Assembly: GCF_002075885.1 (NCBI RefSeq)
Contig: NZ_MDET01000058.1
Location: forward strand, 99,325 to 163,324
Source of the DNA: Manganibacter manganicus
Lineage (GTDB): Bacteria; Pseudomonadota; Alphaproteobacteria; Rhizobiales; Rhizobiaceae
Reading direction: 5' to 3'
Length of the DNA: 64,000 nt
Below, in pieces: positions 8,731-16,153 of this stretch. The notes under the pieces were generated by a model. It did no database searches and was not told the DNA's origin. It was given only the letters and a program-made list of their open reading frames with translations. The position numbers were made by a program, and so were the translations under genes. The number at the start of each line of letters is the position of its first letter. The stretch's first letter is position 1.

Positions 8731-8855
8731 ACCTCCCTCATCGTGAGGAGGCAGCGTAGCTGCCGTCTCGAACGACGCACTACGCAAACTGGAGCCGCAC
8801 CTACCTTCCTCATGCTGAGGAGCCGGCCATGCCAGCGTCTCGAAGCACGCACGGC
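8731..8855. repeat. Dispersed palindromic repeat, diverged copy
   Basis: It begins ACCTCCCTCATCGTGAGGAG, with the palindromic core GGCAGCGTAGCTGCCGTCTC, and is followed by a related CATGCTGAGGAG module ending CGTCTCGAAGCACGCAC. The left module matches the repeats at 12554 and 15378; the right module is diverged. It is intergenic, between the UDG and smpB genes. Confidence 0.65.
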
Positions 8856-8941
8856 GCAATCGCCAATACAAGGTGAAGCTCGAGAGGACGACCTCAAAGG
8901 GCTGAACCCGCGCACAACGGCAATAGCGGGAGCCATCGCGC

Positions 8942-9421
8942 TCAGCCGCGCTCTTTCAGCAGGCGCCCCTTCTCGCGGTTCCAGTCGCGCTGCTTCTCGG
9001 TTGCGCGCTTGTCGTGCAGTTTCTTGCCGCGCGCAACGGCAAGCAGCAGTTTGGCGCGGCCACGATCGTTGAAATAGATCTTCAGCGGCACCAGCGTCAT
9101 GCCTTCGCGCTCGACGCTTTGGGCGAGTTTCGCGCGTTCGCGCCTGGAAACCAGCAGTTTACGGCGACGGCGCGGCTCGTGGTTGAAGCGGTTGCCCTGC
9201 AGATATTCCGGCAGGTAGGAATTGATCAGCCATAATTCGCCGCCTTCAACCGAGGCGTAGGATTCCTGGATGTTGCCTTGCCCCTGGCGCAGCGACTTCA
9301 CCTCGGTGCCGGTCAGCGCCAGCCCGGTCTCGATGGTATCCAGCACCTCATAGGAAAACCGCGCCTTGCGGTTTTCCGCAGCGGTCTTGTTGTTGGGATC
9401 GGCTTTTCTGACCTGGTTCAT
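8942..9421 (-). CDS. smpB: SsrA (tmRNA)-binding protein SmpB
   Basis: SmpB binds tmRNA and delivers it to stalled ribosomes for trans-translation. The 159-residue protein shows the family core (KAENRKARFSYEVLDTIETG-like start, then LTGTEVKSLRQGQGN and SYASVEGGELWLIN), the basic PRRRRKLLVSRRE segment and the C-terminal K/R-rich tail RDWNREKGRLLKERG, which enters the mRNA channel. Its start lies 25 bp after the dapA stop on the same strand, so dapA-smpB is probably an operon. No ssrA gene was recognised nearby. Confidence 0.96.
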   Translation of the reverse strand: MNQVRKADPNNKTAAENRKARFSYEVLDTIETGLALTGTEVKSLRQGQGNIQESYASVEGGELWLINSYLPEYLQGNRFNHEPRRRRKLLVSRRERAKLAQSVEREGMTLVPLKIYFNDRGRAKLLLAVARGKKLHDKRATEKQRDWNREKGRLLKERG

Positions 9422-9446
9422 GGCGTGGAGAGATGGGCCTCCACGT

Positions 9447-10328
9447 TCAATTTATCAAGCCTGCGATCTTCATCGCGGCGTCGATCTTCTCCGCCGTGGC
9501 TGGCTCCGCCGTCACCAGCGGCAAGCGCACCACATTCTCGATGCGGCCGAGCCTCGACAGCGCGTACTTGGCGCCGGCAACACCGGGATCAAGGAAGATC
9601 GCCTTGTGCAGCGGCAGCAAACGGTCCTGCAGTTCCAGCGCCTTTTCATGGTCGCCGGATAGTGTTGCCTCCTGGAATTCGGCACACAGCCGTGGCGCGA
9701 CATTCGCGGTCACGGAAATACAGCCGACACCGCCATGGGCATTGAAGCCGAGCGCCGAGGCATCCTCGCCCGAAAGCTGAATGAAATCCTTGCCACAGGT
9801 GGCGCGCTGCTCCGAAACGCGCTCGACCTTGCCGGTGGCGTCTTTCACGCCGGCGATGTTGTTGTATGTATTCGCCAGCCGTCCCATCGTCTCCGGGCTC
9901 ATGTCGATGATCGAACGCGGCGGAATATTATAGATGATGATCGGCAGGCTTGTCGCCTTCGCGACAGCCGAAAAGTGTTCGTAAATACCACGTTGCGTCG
10001 GCTTGTTATAGTAAGGCGTGACGACAAGCGCCGCATCCGCGCCGACACTTTCGGCGAATTTCACCAGCCCGATCGCCTCCTCGGTATTGTTGGAACCGGC
10101 ACCGGCTACAACCGGCACGCGGCCCTTCGCGACCTCGACGCAGACCTTGATCACCTGGCGATGCTCTTCATGCGAAAGCGTCGGCGATTCACCCGTCGTG
10201 CCGACCGGGACAAGCCCCTTAGTGCCTTGTTCTATCTGCCATTCCACGAAATCGCGAAAGGCTTTCTCGTCAAAACGCCCGTTACTGTCGAACGGCGTCA
10301 CGAGCGCGGTCAGCGAGCCTCTCAGCAT
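9447..10328 (-). CDS. dapA: 4-hydroxy-tetrahydrodipicolinate synthase
   Basis: DapA condenses pyruvate with aspartate semialdehyde at the entry to lysine and diaminopimelate synthesis. The TIM-barrel protein has the pyruvate-binding GTTGES motif near residue 45, the catalytic tyrosine in VVTPYYNKP near 130 and IIYNIPPRS, and the Schiff-base lysine in NIAGVKDATG near 161. I start at 10328 (MLRGSLTALVTPFD), which matches the family N-terminus; an in-frame ATG six codons upstream at 10346 is possible. It shares a divergent intergenic region with the lytic transglycosylase and leads into smpB. Confidence 0.95.
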   Translation of the reverse strand: MLRGSLTALVTPFDSNGRFDEKAFRDFVEWQIEQGTKGLVPVGTTGESPTLSHEEHRQVIKVCVEVAKGRVPVVAGAGSNNTEEAIGLVKFAESVGADAALVVTPYYNKPTQRGIYEHFSAVAKATSLPIIIYNIPPRSIIDMSPETMGRLANTYNNIAGVKDATGKVERVSEQRATCGKDFIQLSGEDASALGFNAHGGVGCISVTANVAPRLCAEFQEATLSGDHEKALELQDRLLPLHKAIFLDPGVAGAKYALSRLGRIENVVRLPLVTAEPATAEKIDAAMKIAGLIN

Positions 10329-10495
10329 GATTTCGTCAAGCTCCATGGTTCATCGGGATTGTTGCATGCATTGTTGCAATATCGGCGTTACTGCAACAAT
10401 GCCACTCGGCTTTAGCTCAAAGCGCGGCGGCGCACCATAGTCTCGACACCGTTTCACGGCAAGAAAAGCCGATAAACGAGACCGGACTTTTCAGC

Positions 10496-12547
10496 ATGAG
10501 TATCAGGCGCGGCCATCGCCCGGTGATTTTTGTGTCGGCGGTCGCACTGGCCGCGCTGGCGACGGCCGGCCTCACGCTGGAAGCCGGCCCCACATCGCCC
10601 GCTTCGCCTCCGGCAGTCGCGCCCGCGGCAGCCATTGCCCCTGCCCTGCCCGAGCGGATGGCCTCGCCCGCATCGATGCGGCTGCAAAACGGACTCGAGG
10701 CGCTCAGCACCGGCAATATCGGCCTTGCGCGCGGCATCCGCGACGCCCTGCCGGCGAACTCGCTCGACCGGCATGTGCTGGCCTGGACGATCGCGCTTTA
10801 TGGCGGCGATGCGGTGCCGGGCGCCGACATCGCTGCGGTGATGAAAATGCTGCCCGACTGGCCGGGAATGACAACGCTGCGCCGCAATGAAGAACGCGCT
10901 CTCTATCGGGAAAATCCCGCACCCGACGCCGTTATCCGCGCCTTTGACGGGCGCCAGCCCGAAACCATGCAAGGCGTGACCCTGCTGGCGCGCGCCTATA
11001 TCGGCCGGGGCAACCAGCAGGCCGCCATCAGCGTGCTCGCCCCGTTCTGGCGCACGGCAAAGCTGGGCGCCGGCGACGAGGCGGCGATGATCGCCGAGTT
11101 CGGCGCGATCATTCCGGTTTCCGTTCATCGCTTCCGCATGGAGCGCATGCTTTATGCCGACCGGGTCAATTCCGCCCTGCGCGTCGCCAAACCGGCAAGG
11201 GCGGAAGGCCTGGCAAAAGCCTGGGCGGCGGTGATCCGCCAGGACGGCAAGGCCGGCGAATTGCTGAAAGCGGTGCCCGCCGGCCAGCGTTCGGCGGGCT
11301 ATCTCTTCGCCGAGGCCGAATATCTGCGCAAGAAGCACAGGTTCCGCGATGCCGCCGCCATCATGGCCAAGGCCCCGCGCGACCGCGAGGCGCTGGTCGA
11401 CGGCGATGCCTGGTGGGTGGAACGGCGCGTGCTTTCGCGCGAGCTTGCCGATCAGGGTGACATGAAAACCGCCTATCGTGTCGCCGCCGACCATGCCGCC
11501 GAAAGCGCGGCCAATGCGGCGGACGCCGAATTTCACGCCGGCTGGTACGCGCTGCGCGGCCTGAACGAACCCGAACGCGCGGCCAGGCATTTCGCCCGCA
11601 TCGCCGCCCTTGCCGAAGGCCCGATCTCGCTGTCGCGCGCCTATTACTGGCTCGGCCGCGCGGTGGACGCCGGCGCGCCAGGCGACGCAAAGGCCTATTA
11701 CCGCAAGGCGGCGGCCTATGGCACGACCTTCTACGGGCAATTGGCGGGCGAGCGCATCGGCGAGCAGACGCTCAACATCGCAGCGCCGGTGCCGAGCAAG
11801 GCGGAGCGCGCGGCTTTCGCGCAGCGCGAGGCGGTGCTGGCGATCAGGCGGCTTCAGGCGGCCGGCTTCGAGCGCTATGCCCATGCGCTCTATCGCGATC
11901 TGGCGGGCGAATTGACCGGCCCCGGCGAAGTAGCGCTGCTGGCGGCAATGGCCGAGGCGCAGGGCGATCACCATCTGGCGCTCAGGATCGGCAAGATCGC
12001 CGCCGGGCGCGGCATCGATGTCGGGGCGCTGTCGCACCCGCTGGGCGTCATCCCCGACGATGCCGACGTTTCCGCGTCCGGCAAGGCGCTAGCCTATGCG
12101 ATCGCGCGGCAGGAAAGCGAGTTCAACGTCTCCGCCGTGTCCAGCGCCGGCGCGCAAGGATTGCTGCAACTGATGCCCGGCACCGCCGCGCAACTGGCCA
12201 AGAAGGCCGGGCTGCCCTTTTCCAAGGTCATGCTGACGGCCGACCCCGGCTATAATGCGCAACTGGGTTCCGCCTTTCTCGGCCAGCAGCTCGACCGCTT
12301 CGACGGCTCCTATGTGCTGACCTTCGCCGGCTACAATGCCGGCCCGCGCCGTGCCGCCGAGTGGGTGGCGCGCTATGGCGACCCGCGCGGCAAGGATCTC
12401 GATACCGTCGTCGACTGGATCGAGCGCATTCCCTACACCGAGACGCGCAACTATGTGCAGCGGGTGATGGAGAATTACGAGGTCTACAAAATGCGCCTCA
12501 CCGGCCATTTCGACATTGCCGGCGACCTTGTGAACGGGCGTGGGTAG
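10496..12547 (+). CDS. Soluble lytic murein transglycosylase (Slt70-like)
   Basis: This is a periplasmic enzyme that cleaves peptidoglycan with formation of anhydromuramic ends. An N-terminal hydrophobic segment (residues ~8-25) should be a signal peptide. It is followed by a long alpha-helical superhelical region and, near residues 530-640, the SLT domain: AIARQESEFN with the catalytic glutamate, then SSAGAQGLLQLMPGTA, and a later FAGYNAGPRRAAEWV. The length of 683 matches the Slt70 class. It is transcribed divergently from dapA. A dispersed repeat follows directly. Confidence 0.93.
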   Translation: MSIRRGHRPVIFVSAVALAALATAGLTLEAGPTSPASPPAVAPAAAIAPALPERMASPASMRLQNGLEALSTGNIGLARGIRDALPANSLDRHVLAWTIALYGGDAVPGADIAAVMKMLPDWPGMTTLRRNEERALYRENPAPDAVIRAFDGRQPETMQGVTLLARAYIGRGNQQAAISVLAPFWRTAKLGAGDEAAMIAEFGAIIPVSVHRFRMERMLYADRVNSALRVAKPARAEGLAKAWAAVIRQDGKAGELLKAVPAGQRSAGYLFAEAEYLRKKHRFRDAAAIMAKAPRDREALVDGDAWWVERRVLSRELADQGDMKTAYRVAADHAAESAANAADAEFHAGWYALRGLNEPERAARHFARIAALAEGPISLSRAYYWLGRAVDAGAPGDAKAYYRKAAAYGTTFYGQLAGERIGEQTLNIAAPVPSKAERAAFAQREAVLAIRRLQAAGFERYAHALYRDLAGELTGPGEVALLAAMAEAQGDHHLALRIGKIAAGRGIDVGALSHPLGVIPDDADVSASGKALAYAIARQESEFNVSAVSSAGAQGLLQLMPGTAAQLAKKAGLPFSKVMLTADPGYNAQLGSAFLGQQLDRFDGSYVLTFAGYNAGPRRAAEWVARYGDPRGKDLDTVVDWIERIPYTETRNYVQRVMENYEVYKMRLTGHFDIAGDLVNGRG

Positions 12548-12553
12548 GCGCAT

Positions 12554-12675
12554 CCACCTCCCTCATCGTGAGGAGGCGGCGCAAGCCGCCGTCTCGAACG
12601 ACGCACGACCGGGACCGCCCTCGTGGTTCGAGGCTTCGTTGCGCTTCGCTTCACTGCGCGCCTCACCATGAGGGC
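12554..12675. repeat. Dispersed ~120 bp palindromic repeat, left copy
   Basis: The core CTCATCGTGAGGAGGCGGCG, then CAAGCCGCCGTCTCGAACGA, contains GGCGGC/GCCGCC pairing. The element ends in CGCCTCACCATGAGGGCGC. It is nearly identical, with roughly five differences, and in the same orientation as the copy at 15378-15497. Together they bracket the recombinase and the minus-strand porin. From 12676 to 12855 I see nothing but a short AT-poor spacer. Confidence 0.8.
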
Positions 12676-12855
12676 GCTTGGTGAGGCCACTTAATACCGG
12701 TGGGCCTGGATGTTGACACATCCAGGCCGCCTCAATCGCCGGCGCGGCCCATCCGGGCCACTTGGCTTTCGCGCCAACGGGCGCGGCGCGCAGTCGCGCG
12801 CTCCAACGATCATTCAAAATGACCGTTGGTATTATCCGCCAGTCCCGCTCCTTGC

Positions 12856-13938
12856 CTATTTCACCTCGCGCTTGCGCGCGGCCGGGGCAGCGCTTTTGCG
12901 GTTGGCGCGCGGTTTCGGCTCCGGCTTCGGCGCCTCGCACGCCGCTTTCGGCGCGGCAGGTTTCGGCCGGGCTTCCAGCACCACCACGCAACTGTCGAGA
13001 TCGTTGGCGGCAAGGTGGGCGTAGCGCATGGTCATCTGCAAGGTCTGGTGCCCGAGCCACATCTGCACACGGCGAATGTCGATGCCGCCCTGAACCAGCC
13101 GTGACGCGCAGGTGTGGCGCAGAATATGCGGCACCACCTGCGTGTCGGTGCCCAGGCCGACCTCGGCCTTGGCCTCGTTCCAGATGGCGCGGAATTGCGG
13201 CTGGTTGAGCATGGCGAACGGCCCTTTTGGCCGCCGGCCGCCCTCATCGGACAAGATCAACGCCTCCCTCGCCCGATCGGTCAGGGGAATGGTGCGGCTG
13301 CGCCCGGACTTGGTGAGCCAGAAGGAGACGCGATGCTCCTGAATGTCGTTCCAGATCAGCCCCAGCGCCTCGCCGAGGCGGCAGCCGCTATCGACCAAAA
13401 AGATGGAGAGCCGCCAGGCATCCTCGCTGCGGCTGCGGATAGCGGCAAAGAGCCGCGCCTCCTCATCCCGTTCGAGGAAGCGGATTCGCCCGGCCCGCTC
13501 CTTCTGGCGGCGGAATTCGGGCAGGCTGTGGATATCCCCCATCTTGTATGCCTTGCGCAGCAATTTGCTGAGTGCGGCCATCTTCCGATTGATGGTCGCG
13601 TTGCTGTTGCCGCGTTGGCGCAAGGTTCCGATAAGGTTATCGAGGGTGGCTTGATCGAACGTACTGAAACGCTCGCCAAGGAAGATCTCGTCGATCTCGC
13701 CGATAAAGGAGCTCACATTGTATTTGTGGCGTCCGTCATCCCATAAAATGTCTCTGTATGCCGAAAAGAGTTCGCCGATCCTGTACGACTTTACTTCTCG
13801 AACGGCGTTCAGATGATATTTTATCTTCGCACGTTCAGAAGAATAAGCCGAAAATTGTTCAGAGAGCCCCCGCTCTTGAAACGCGTCGTTCGCCATTATG
13901 TCCAAACCCCCGATTGGATAGGAGTTCCCTATCTGCAC
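12856..13938 (-). CDS. Tyrosine recombinase / phage-type integrase
   Basis: This site-specific recombinase of up to 360 residues has the complete catalytic set in order: Arg in DSGCRLGEALGL near residue 188, HILRHTCASRLV (H-x-x-R) near 285, and LGHQTLQMTMRYAHL (His and the nucleophile Tyr) near 310. A SAM-like core-binding domain precedes it. The C-terminal ~40 residues form an unusual Pro/Lys/Ala-rich tail. The frame opens at a GTG at 13938, with AAGGA about ten bases upstream; an ATG at 13896 is the alternative. No excisionase or cargo phage genes are adjacent. It lies 1.6 kb from tRNA-Ser and inside a pair of direct repeats, suggesting an old integration. Confidence 0.88.
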   Translation of the reverse strand: MQIGNSYPIGGLDIMANDAFQERGLSEQFSAYSSERAKIKYHLNAVREVKSYRIGELFSAYRDILWDDGRHKYNVSSFIGEIDEIFLGERFSTFDQATLDNLIGTLRQRGNSNATINRKMAALSKLLRKAYKMGDIHSLPEFRRQKERAGRIRFLERDEEARLFAAIRSRSEDAWRLSIFLVDSGCRLGEALGLIWNDIQEHRVSFWLTKSGRSRTIPLTDRAREALILSDEGGRRPKGPFAMLNQPQFRAIWNEAKAEVGLGTDTQVVPHILRHTCASRLVQGGIDIRRVQMWLGHQTLQMTMRYAHLAANDLDSCVVVLEARPKPAAPKAACEAPKPEPKPRANRKSAAPAARKREVK

Positions 13939-14077
13939 GAAGGAGTCCTTTCAAGAGTTGAGCTTGCGGTTTTCATTCATTCGCCTTGCGGCAAATCCCA
14001 CGAATGGTCCCACAAATCCCGTTCAGCTACAGATTCACCCCCATCTTTTTCGTCCCAAGCCCAATCACGAAACAGAC

Positions 14078-14105
14078 GAACCCGGACACCAGAGCGTCCG
14101 GGTTC
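14078..14105. terminator. Terminator between minus-strand porin and integrase
   Basis: A perfect 10 bp stem (GAACCCGGAC / GTCCGGGTTC) with an 8-base loop lies about 25 bp downstream of the porin stop. The plus-strand side is followed by TTTTT. On the minus strand, the direction of porin transcription, the tail is GTCTGTTTCG, so efficiency in that direction is uncertain. Confidence 0.65.
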
Positions 14106-14130
14106 TTTTTCAGTTACACGGCTTCAGACC

Positions 14131-15249
14131 TTAGAAGCTGCGCTGGAAGCGGATGATACCGCCGATCGCGTCCTTGTCGGTCGCGCCGGTCCAGGAGCCA
14201 TACTTGGCCTGATTGGCGAGGCTCTGGTTGACGTAGTCAACTTCGGCCGTGACCGTGAAGCCCGGAACAACGGTGTAGGCAACGTTCGCCGCCACACCGA
14301 GGCTGGAGCTATCATCATACGAGACCTGCAGGTTCAAAGCAGTCTTCTCGTTGACCTGGTAGGTGCCGCCACCCCAGACAGCCCAGTTGCCGCCCCAAGG
14401 CTTGTAGAAGTTGCGGTCGATATTGTCGTCGGTACCGTAGCCGCCCATGATCCACAGCGAGAGCTGGTCGGTAGCCTTGACGTCTAAACGAACCTTGCCG
14501 GCCCATTCTTCGTAGTTGCTGTTGTAGGCAACCACACCGGAGACGCCACCCCAGCCCTGGGTGTACTTGGCGCCGAGAACGACATGCGGCATGGCGCTGT
14601 CGATGATGTTATCGTCAACCACGAACGCCGAATACTGGTCGTCGTTGCCCTGTTCCAACGCGACCATGGCCGAGAAGCCGTTACCGGCGTCGAAGGTGTA
14701 GCTGATCAGGTTGGTCTTGAAGCCGCCGTAAGGCACCAGCGTATCGTTGATGACGTTGCCGGCATAACCGGTGAACGTGTCATAGGACGACTCATCGAGA
14801 CCGATGCGCAGGCCACCGAGCTGCAACCATGCGAAATGGATGTCGATATTATTTTTAGCGCCATTGTAGTTCGAGCCGGCGAAGTTCATGCGGGTCTCGG
14901 TGAAGGTCCTCAACGTGCCGAGTTCGGTCTCTTCAGCCGTCCAGGTGTTCAGCGTGAAGCGGGCATTCTTGTGCCAGGTGTCCTGTGACTTGCCATTGAG
15001 GCGGTCGGTCGTGCGGTCACCCGTGAAAGAGCCCTGATCGCCATAGGCAGCGTCATAGCGGACGTAACCGCCGATGCGCAGGCAGGTCTCGGTGCCGGGG
15101 ATATAGAAGTAGCCAGCGCCGTAGACGTCGCAGATCTTGACGTATTCAGCGGGTTCCGGTTCGGCGTAGACGACAGCGTCGGCGGCGCGCGCACCGGAGA
15201 CTGCGAGCAGAGCCGCAGCGGAGCCAAGCAGAAGGCTCTTGATGTTCAT
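14131..15249 (-). CDS. Omp2-family general porin (minus-strand copy)
   Basis: This is an outer-membrane trimeric beta-barrel porin of 372 residues. It has a cleavable signal peptide (MNIKSLLLGSAAALLAVSGARA), a mature start ADAVVYAEPEP, the conserved CDVYGAGYFYIPGTETCLRIGGYVRY segment typical of Brucella/rhizobial Omp2 porins, and an IIRFQRSF C-terminus ending in Phe, as required by the BAM machinery. It is paralogous to the porin at 16154 and inverted relative to it. The first ~195 coding bases differ at only about two positions between the two genes, but the rest diverges, which is a pattern of gene conversion. The ribosome site GGAGG lies in a small hairpin loop. Confidence 0.95.
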   Translation of the reverse strand: MNIKSLLLGSAAALLAVSGARAADAVVYAEPEPAEYVKICDVYGAGYFYIPGTETCLRIGGYVRYDAAYGDQGSFTGDRTTDRLNGKSQDTWHKNARFTLNTWTAEETELGTLRTFTETRMNFAGSNYNGAKNNIDIHFAWLQLGGLRIGLDESSYDTFTGYAGNVINDTLVPYGGFKTNLISYTFDAGNGFSAMVALEQGNDDQYSAFVVDDNIIDSAMPHVVLGAKYTQGWGGVSGVVAYNSNYEEWAGKVRLDVKATDQLSLWIMGGYGTDDNIDRNFYKPWGGNWAVWGGGTYQVNEKTALNLQVSYDDSSSLGVAANVAYTVVPGFTVTAEVDYVNQSLANQAKYGSWTGATDKDAIGGIIRFQRSF

Positions 15250-15252
15250 TTT

Positions 15253-15267
15253 CTGACCTCCAGTCAG
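15253..15267 (-). promoter_or_regulatory. Shine-Dalgarno in hairpin loop upstream of porin
   Basis: On the minus strand CTGAC-TGGAG-GTCAG places part of GGAGG in the loop of a 5 bp stem immediately before AAA-ATG. The same arrangement precedes the other porin. Whether it controls translation is untested. Confidence 0.4.
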
Positions 15268-15377
15268 AATCGAACGGCAAGGGCGCCATGACTTACCGGA
15301 GAATTTATTATGTCCTTATTTTCAATGCGCTTTTCGACAGGAGAGATTCCGGCATTGGTCCTGCGGTCTGTGCATCC

Positions 15378-15497
15378 TCCTCCCTCATCGTGAGGAGGCG
15401 GCACAAGCCGCCGTCTCGAACGACGCACAACCGGGATCGCCCTCGTGGTTCGAGGCTTCGTTGCGCTTCGCTTCACTACGCGCCTCACCATGAGGGT
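15378..15497. repeat. Dispersed ~120 bp palindromic repeat, right copy
   Basis: It has the same sequence and orientation as 12554-12675 apart from roughly five substitutions, starting CTCCCTCATCGTGAGGAGG and ending CTCACCATGAGGGTGC. Its internal palindromes suggest a non-autonomous repeat of the kind scattered between genes in Rhizobiales. Confidence 0.8.
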
Positions 15498-15582
15498 GCA
15501 TGCAGCATATTTCCAAGGCCCAACCGCGCCCTCAATGTTTCGTACGGATATTATCGCCTGCCACCCGAAGCACGAAGCAGGA

Positions 15583-15673
15583 TGGCGGAGAGGATGGGAT
15601 TCGAACCCACGAGGCCCTTTTGAGGCCTACTCCCTTAGCAGGGGAGCGCCTTCGACCACTCGGCCACCTCTCC
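15583..15673 (-). tRNA. tRNA-Ser (anticodon GCT)
   Basis: The minus strand folds as a class II tRNA. The acceptor arm is GGAGAGG/CCTCTCC. The D-arm is TGGCCGAGTGGTCGAAGGC, and the anticodon arm is TCCCCTGCTAAGGGA with anticodon GCT, reading AGC/AGU serine codons. A long variable arm (TAGGCCTC/AAAAGGGCCTC region) is followed by the T-arm GTGGGTTCGAATCCCAT. The discriminator base G is followed by an encoded CCA. It sits between the two porins and on the same strand as the minus-strand porin. Confidence 0.96.
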
Positions 15674-16136
15674 GGCGCACCGGCTGGATAAAGAAAAGGC
15701 GGGGCACAATCAATAAGCACCGGATGGAATCGCCGAAAAAAGCTCCCGGAAGCCCCGTCTCCTTATATTATAAGGGATAGAGGCCGGTTTTGCCGGCCTG
15801 GCGAGCAGGAAGCGGCCGGCCGTTTCAATCGCGAGCCGCGTGATTCTGCATGCCGCCTTCCGGATTCGCCGGCCTTCGATCGATTCCCAAGGGTTTCCCG
15901 GCCGCGATGGTTAAGGATTGCTTATCATCAGGCGGCAAATCGTGTCATTTGTGCAACATGGCTTGCGCATAGCAGCCGCCGGGCGCTTTCGTCGGCATGA
16001 TCGCGGTTGAACGGCGCCGACCGATGGGTAATGTCGGATTCGAAGAAGGGGCGCGGTGCGCAGCTTTTTCAGTAGTGGGGATGGGGCAGGGAACGCTGTC
16101 CTTCAGCAAAAATACCCAGACCCGTTTTTAAACTTT
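15674..16136. other. Intergenic region between tRNA-Ser and plus-strand porin
   Basis: This stretch should hold the tRNA promoter (minus) and the porin promoter (plus). CCTTATATTATAAGG at 15761-15775 is a 7 bp-arm palindrome that reads TATAAT on the minus strand, but it is about 90 bp from the mature tRNA end and no good -35 box is visible. No ORF with family character is present. The last 20 bases before the porin become T-rich. Confidence 0.4.
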
Positions 16137-16150
16137 TGACTGGAGGTCAG
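16137..16150 (+). promoter_or_regulatory. Shine-Dalgarno in hairpin loop upstream of second porin
   Basis: TTGAC-TGGAG-GTCAG, then AAAATG, forms a 4-5 bp stem with GGAG in the loop, matching the leader of the inverted porin. Homology between the two genes starts here and continues into the coding sequence. Confidence 0.4.
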
Positions 16151-16153
16151 AAA

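Larger units (their letters stand above)
8036..8941. other. 906 bp non-coding stretch with hairpins and dispersed repeats
   Basis: No convincing gene is present. The left half holds a direct repeat (about 8050-8072 and 8170-8192, sharing TTATTC and TTGCCACGC), an 11 bp inverted repeat (8148-8158 / 8203-8213) and two perfect 10 bp stems described separately. The right half (8621-8855) holds copies of a dispersed palindromic repeat. The short ORFs here have no family character. Neither a tmRNA nor RNase P RNA could be recognised. Confidence 0.6.
15250..15582. other. Intergenic region between porin and tRNA-Ser
   Basis: These 333 bases contain the 5' region of the minus-strand porin (15250-15377) and a ~120 bp dispersed repeat (15378-15497). 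They end in a spacer next to the tRNA 3' end. No gene is evident. The porin promoter should lie in 15268-15377, but I cannot assign -10 and -35 boxes with confidence. Confidence 0.5.

Noticed and set aside
8036..8941. Possible permuted tmRNA near smpB
   Set aside because: No tag reading frame (AND/ANE-type peptide followed by a stop) or acceptor-arm GGTTTCGA-type sequence was seen.
10454..12037. Minus-strand open frame of 527 codons
   Set aside because: It is antisense to the lytic transglycosylase; composition is Arg/Gly/His-rich without motifs.
13939..14077. Integrase attachment site between the recombinase and the porin
   Set aside because: Short TCCCAC repeats occur, but no copy of the tRNA-Ser 3' end or a convincing core pair was found.
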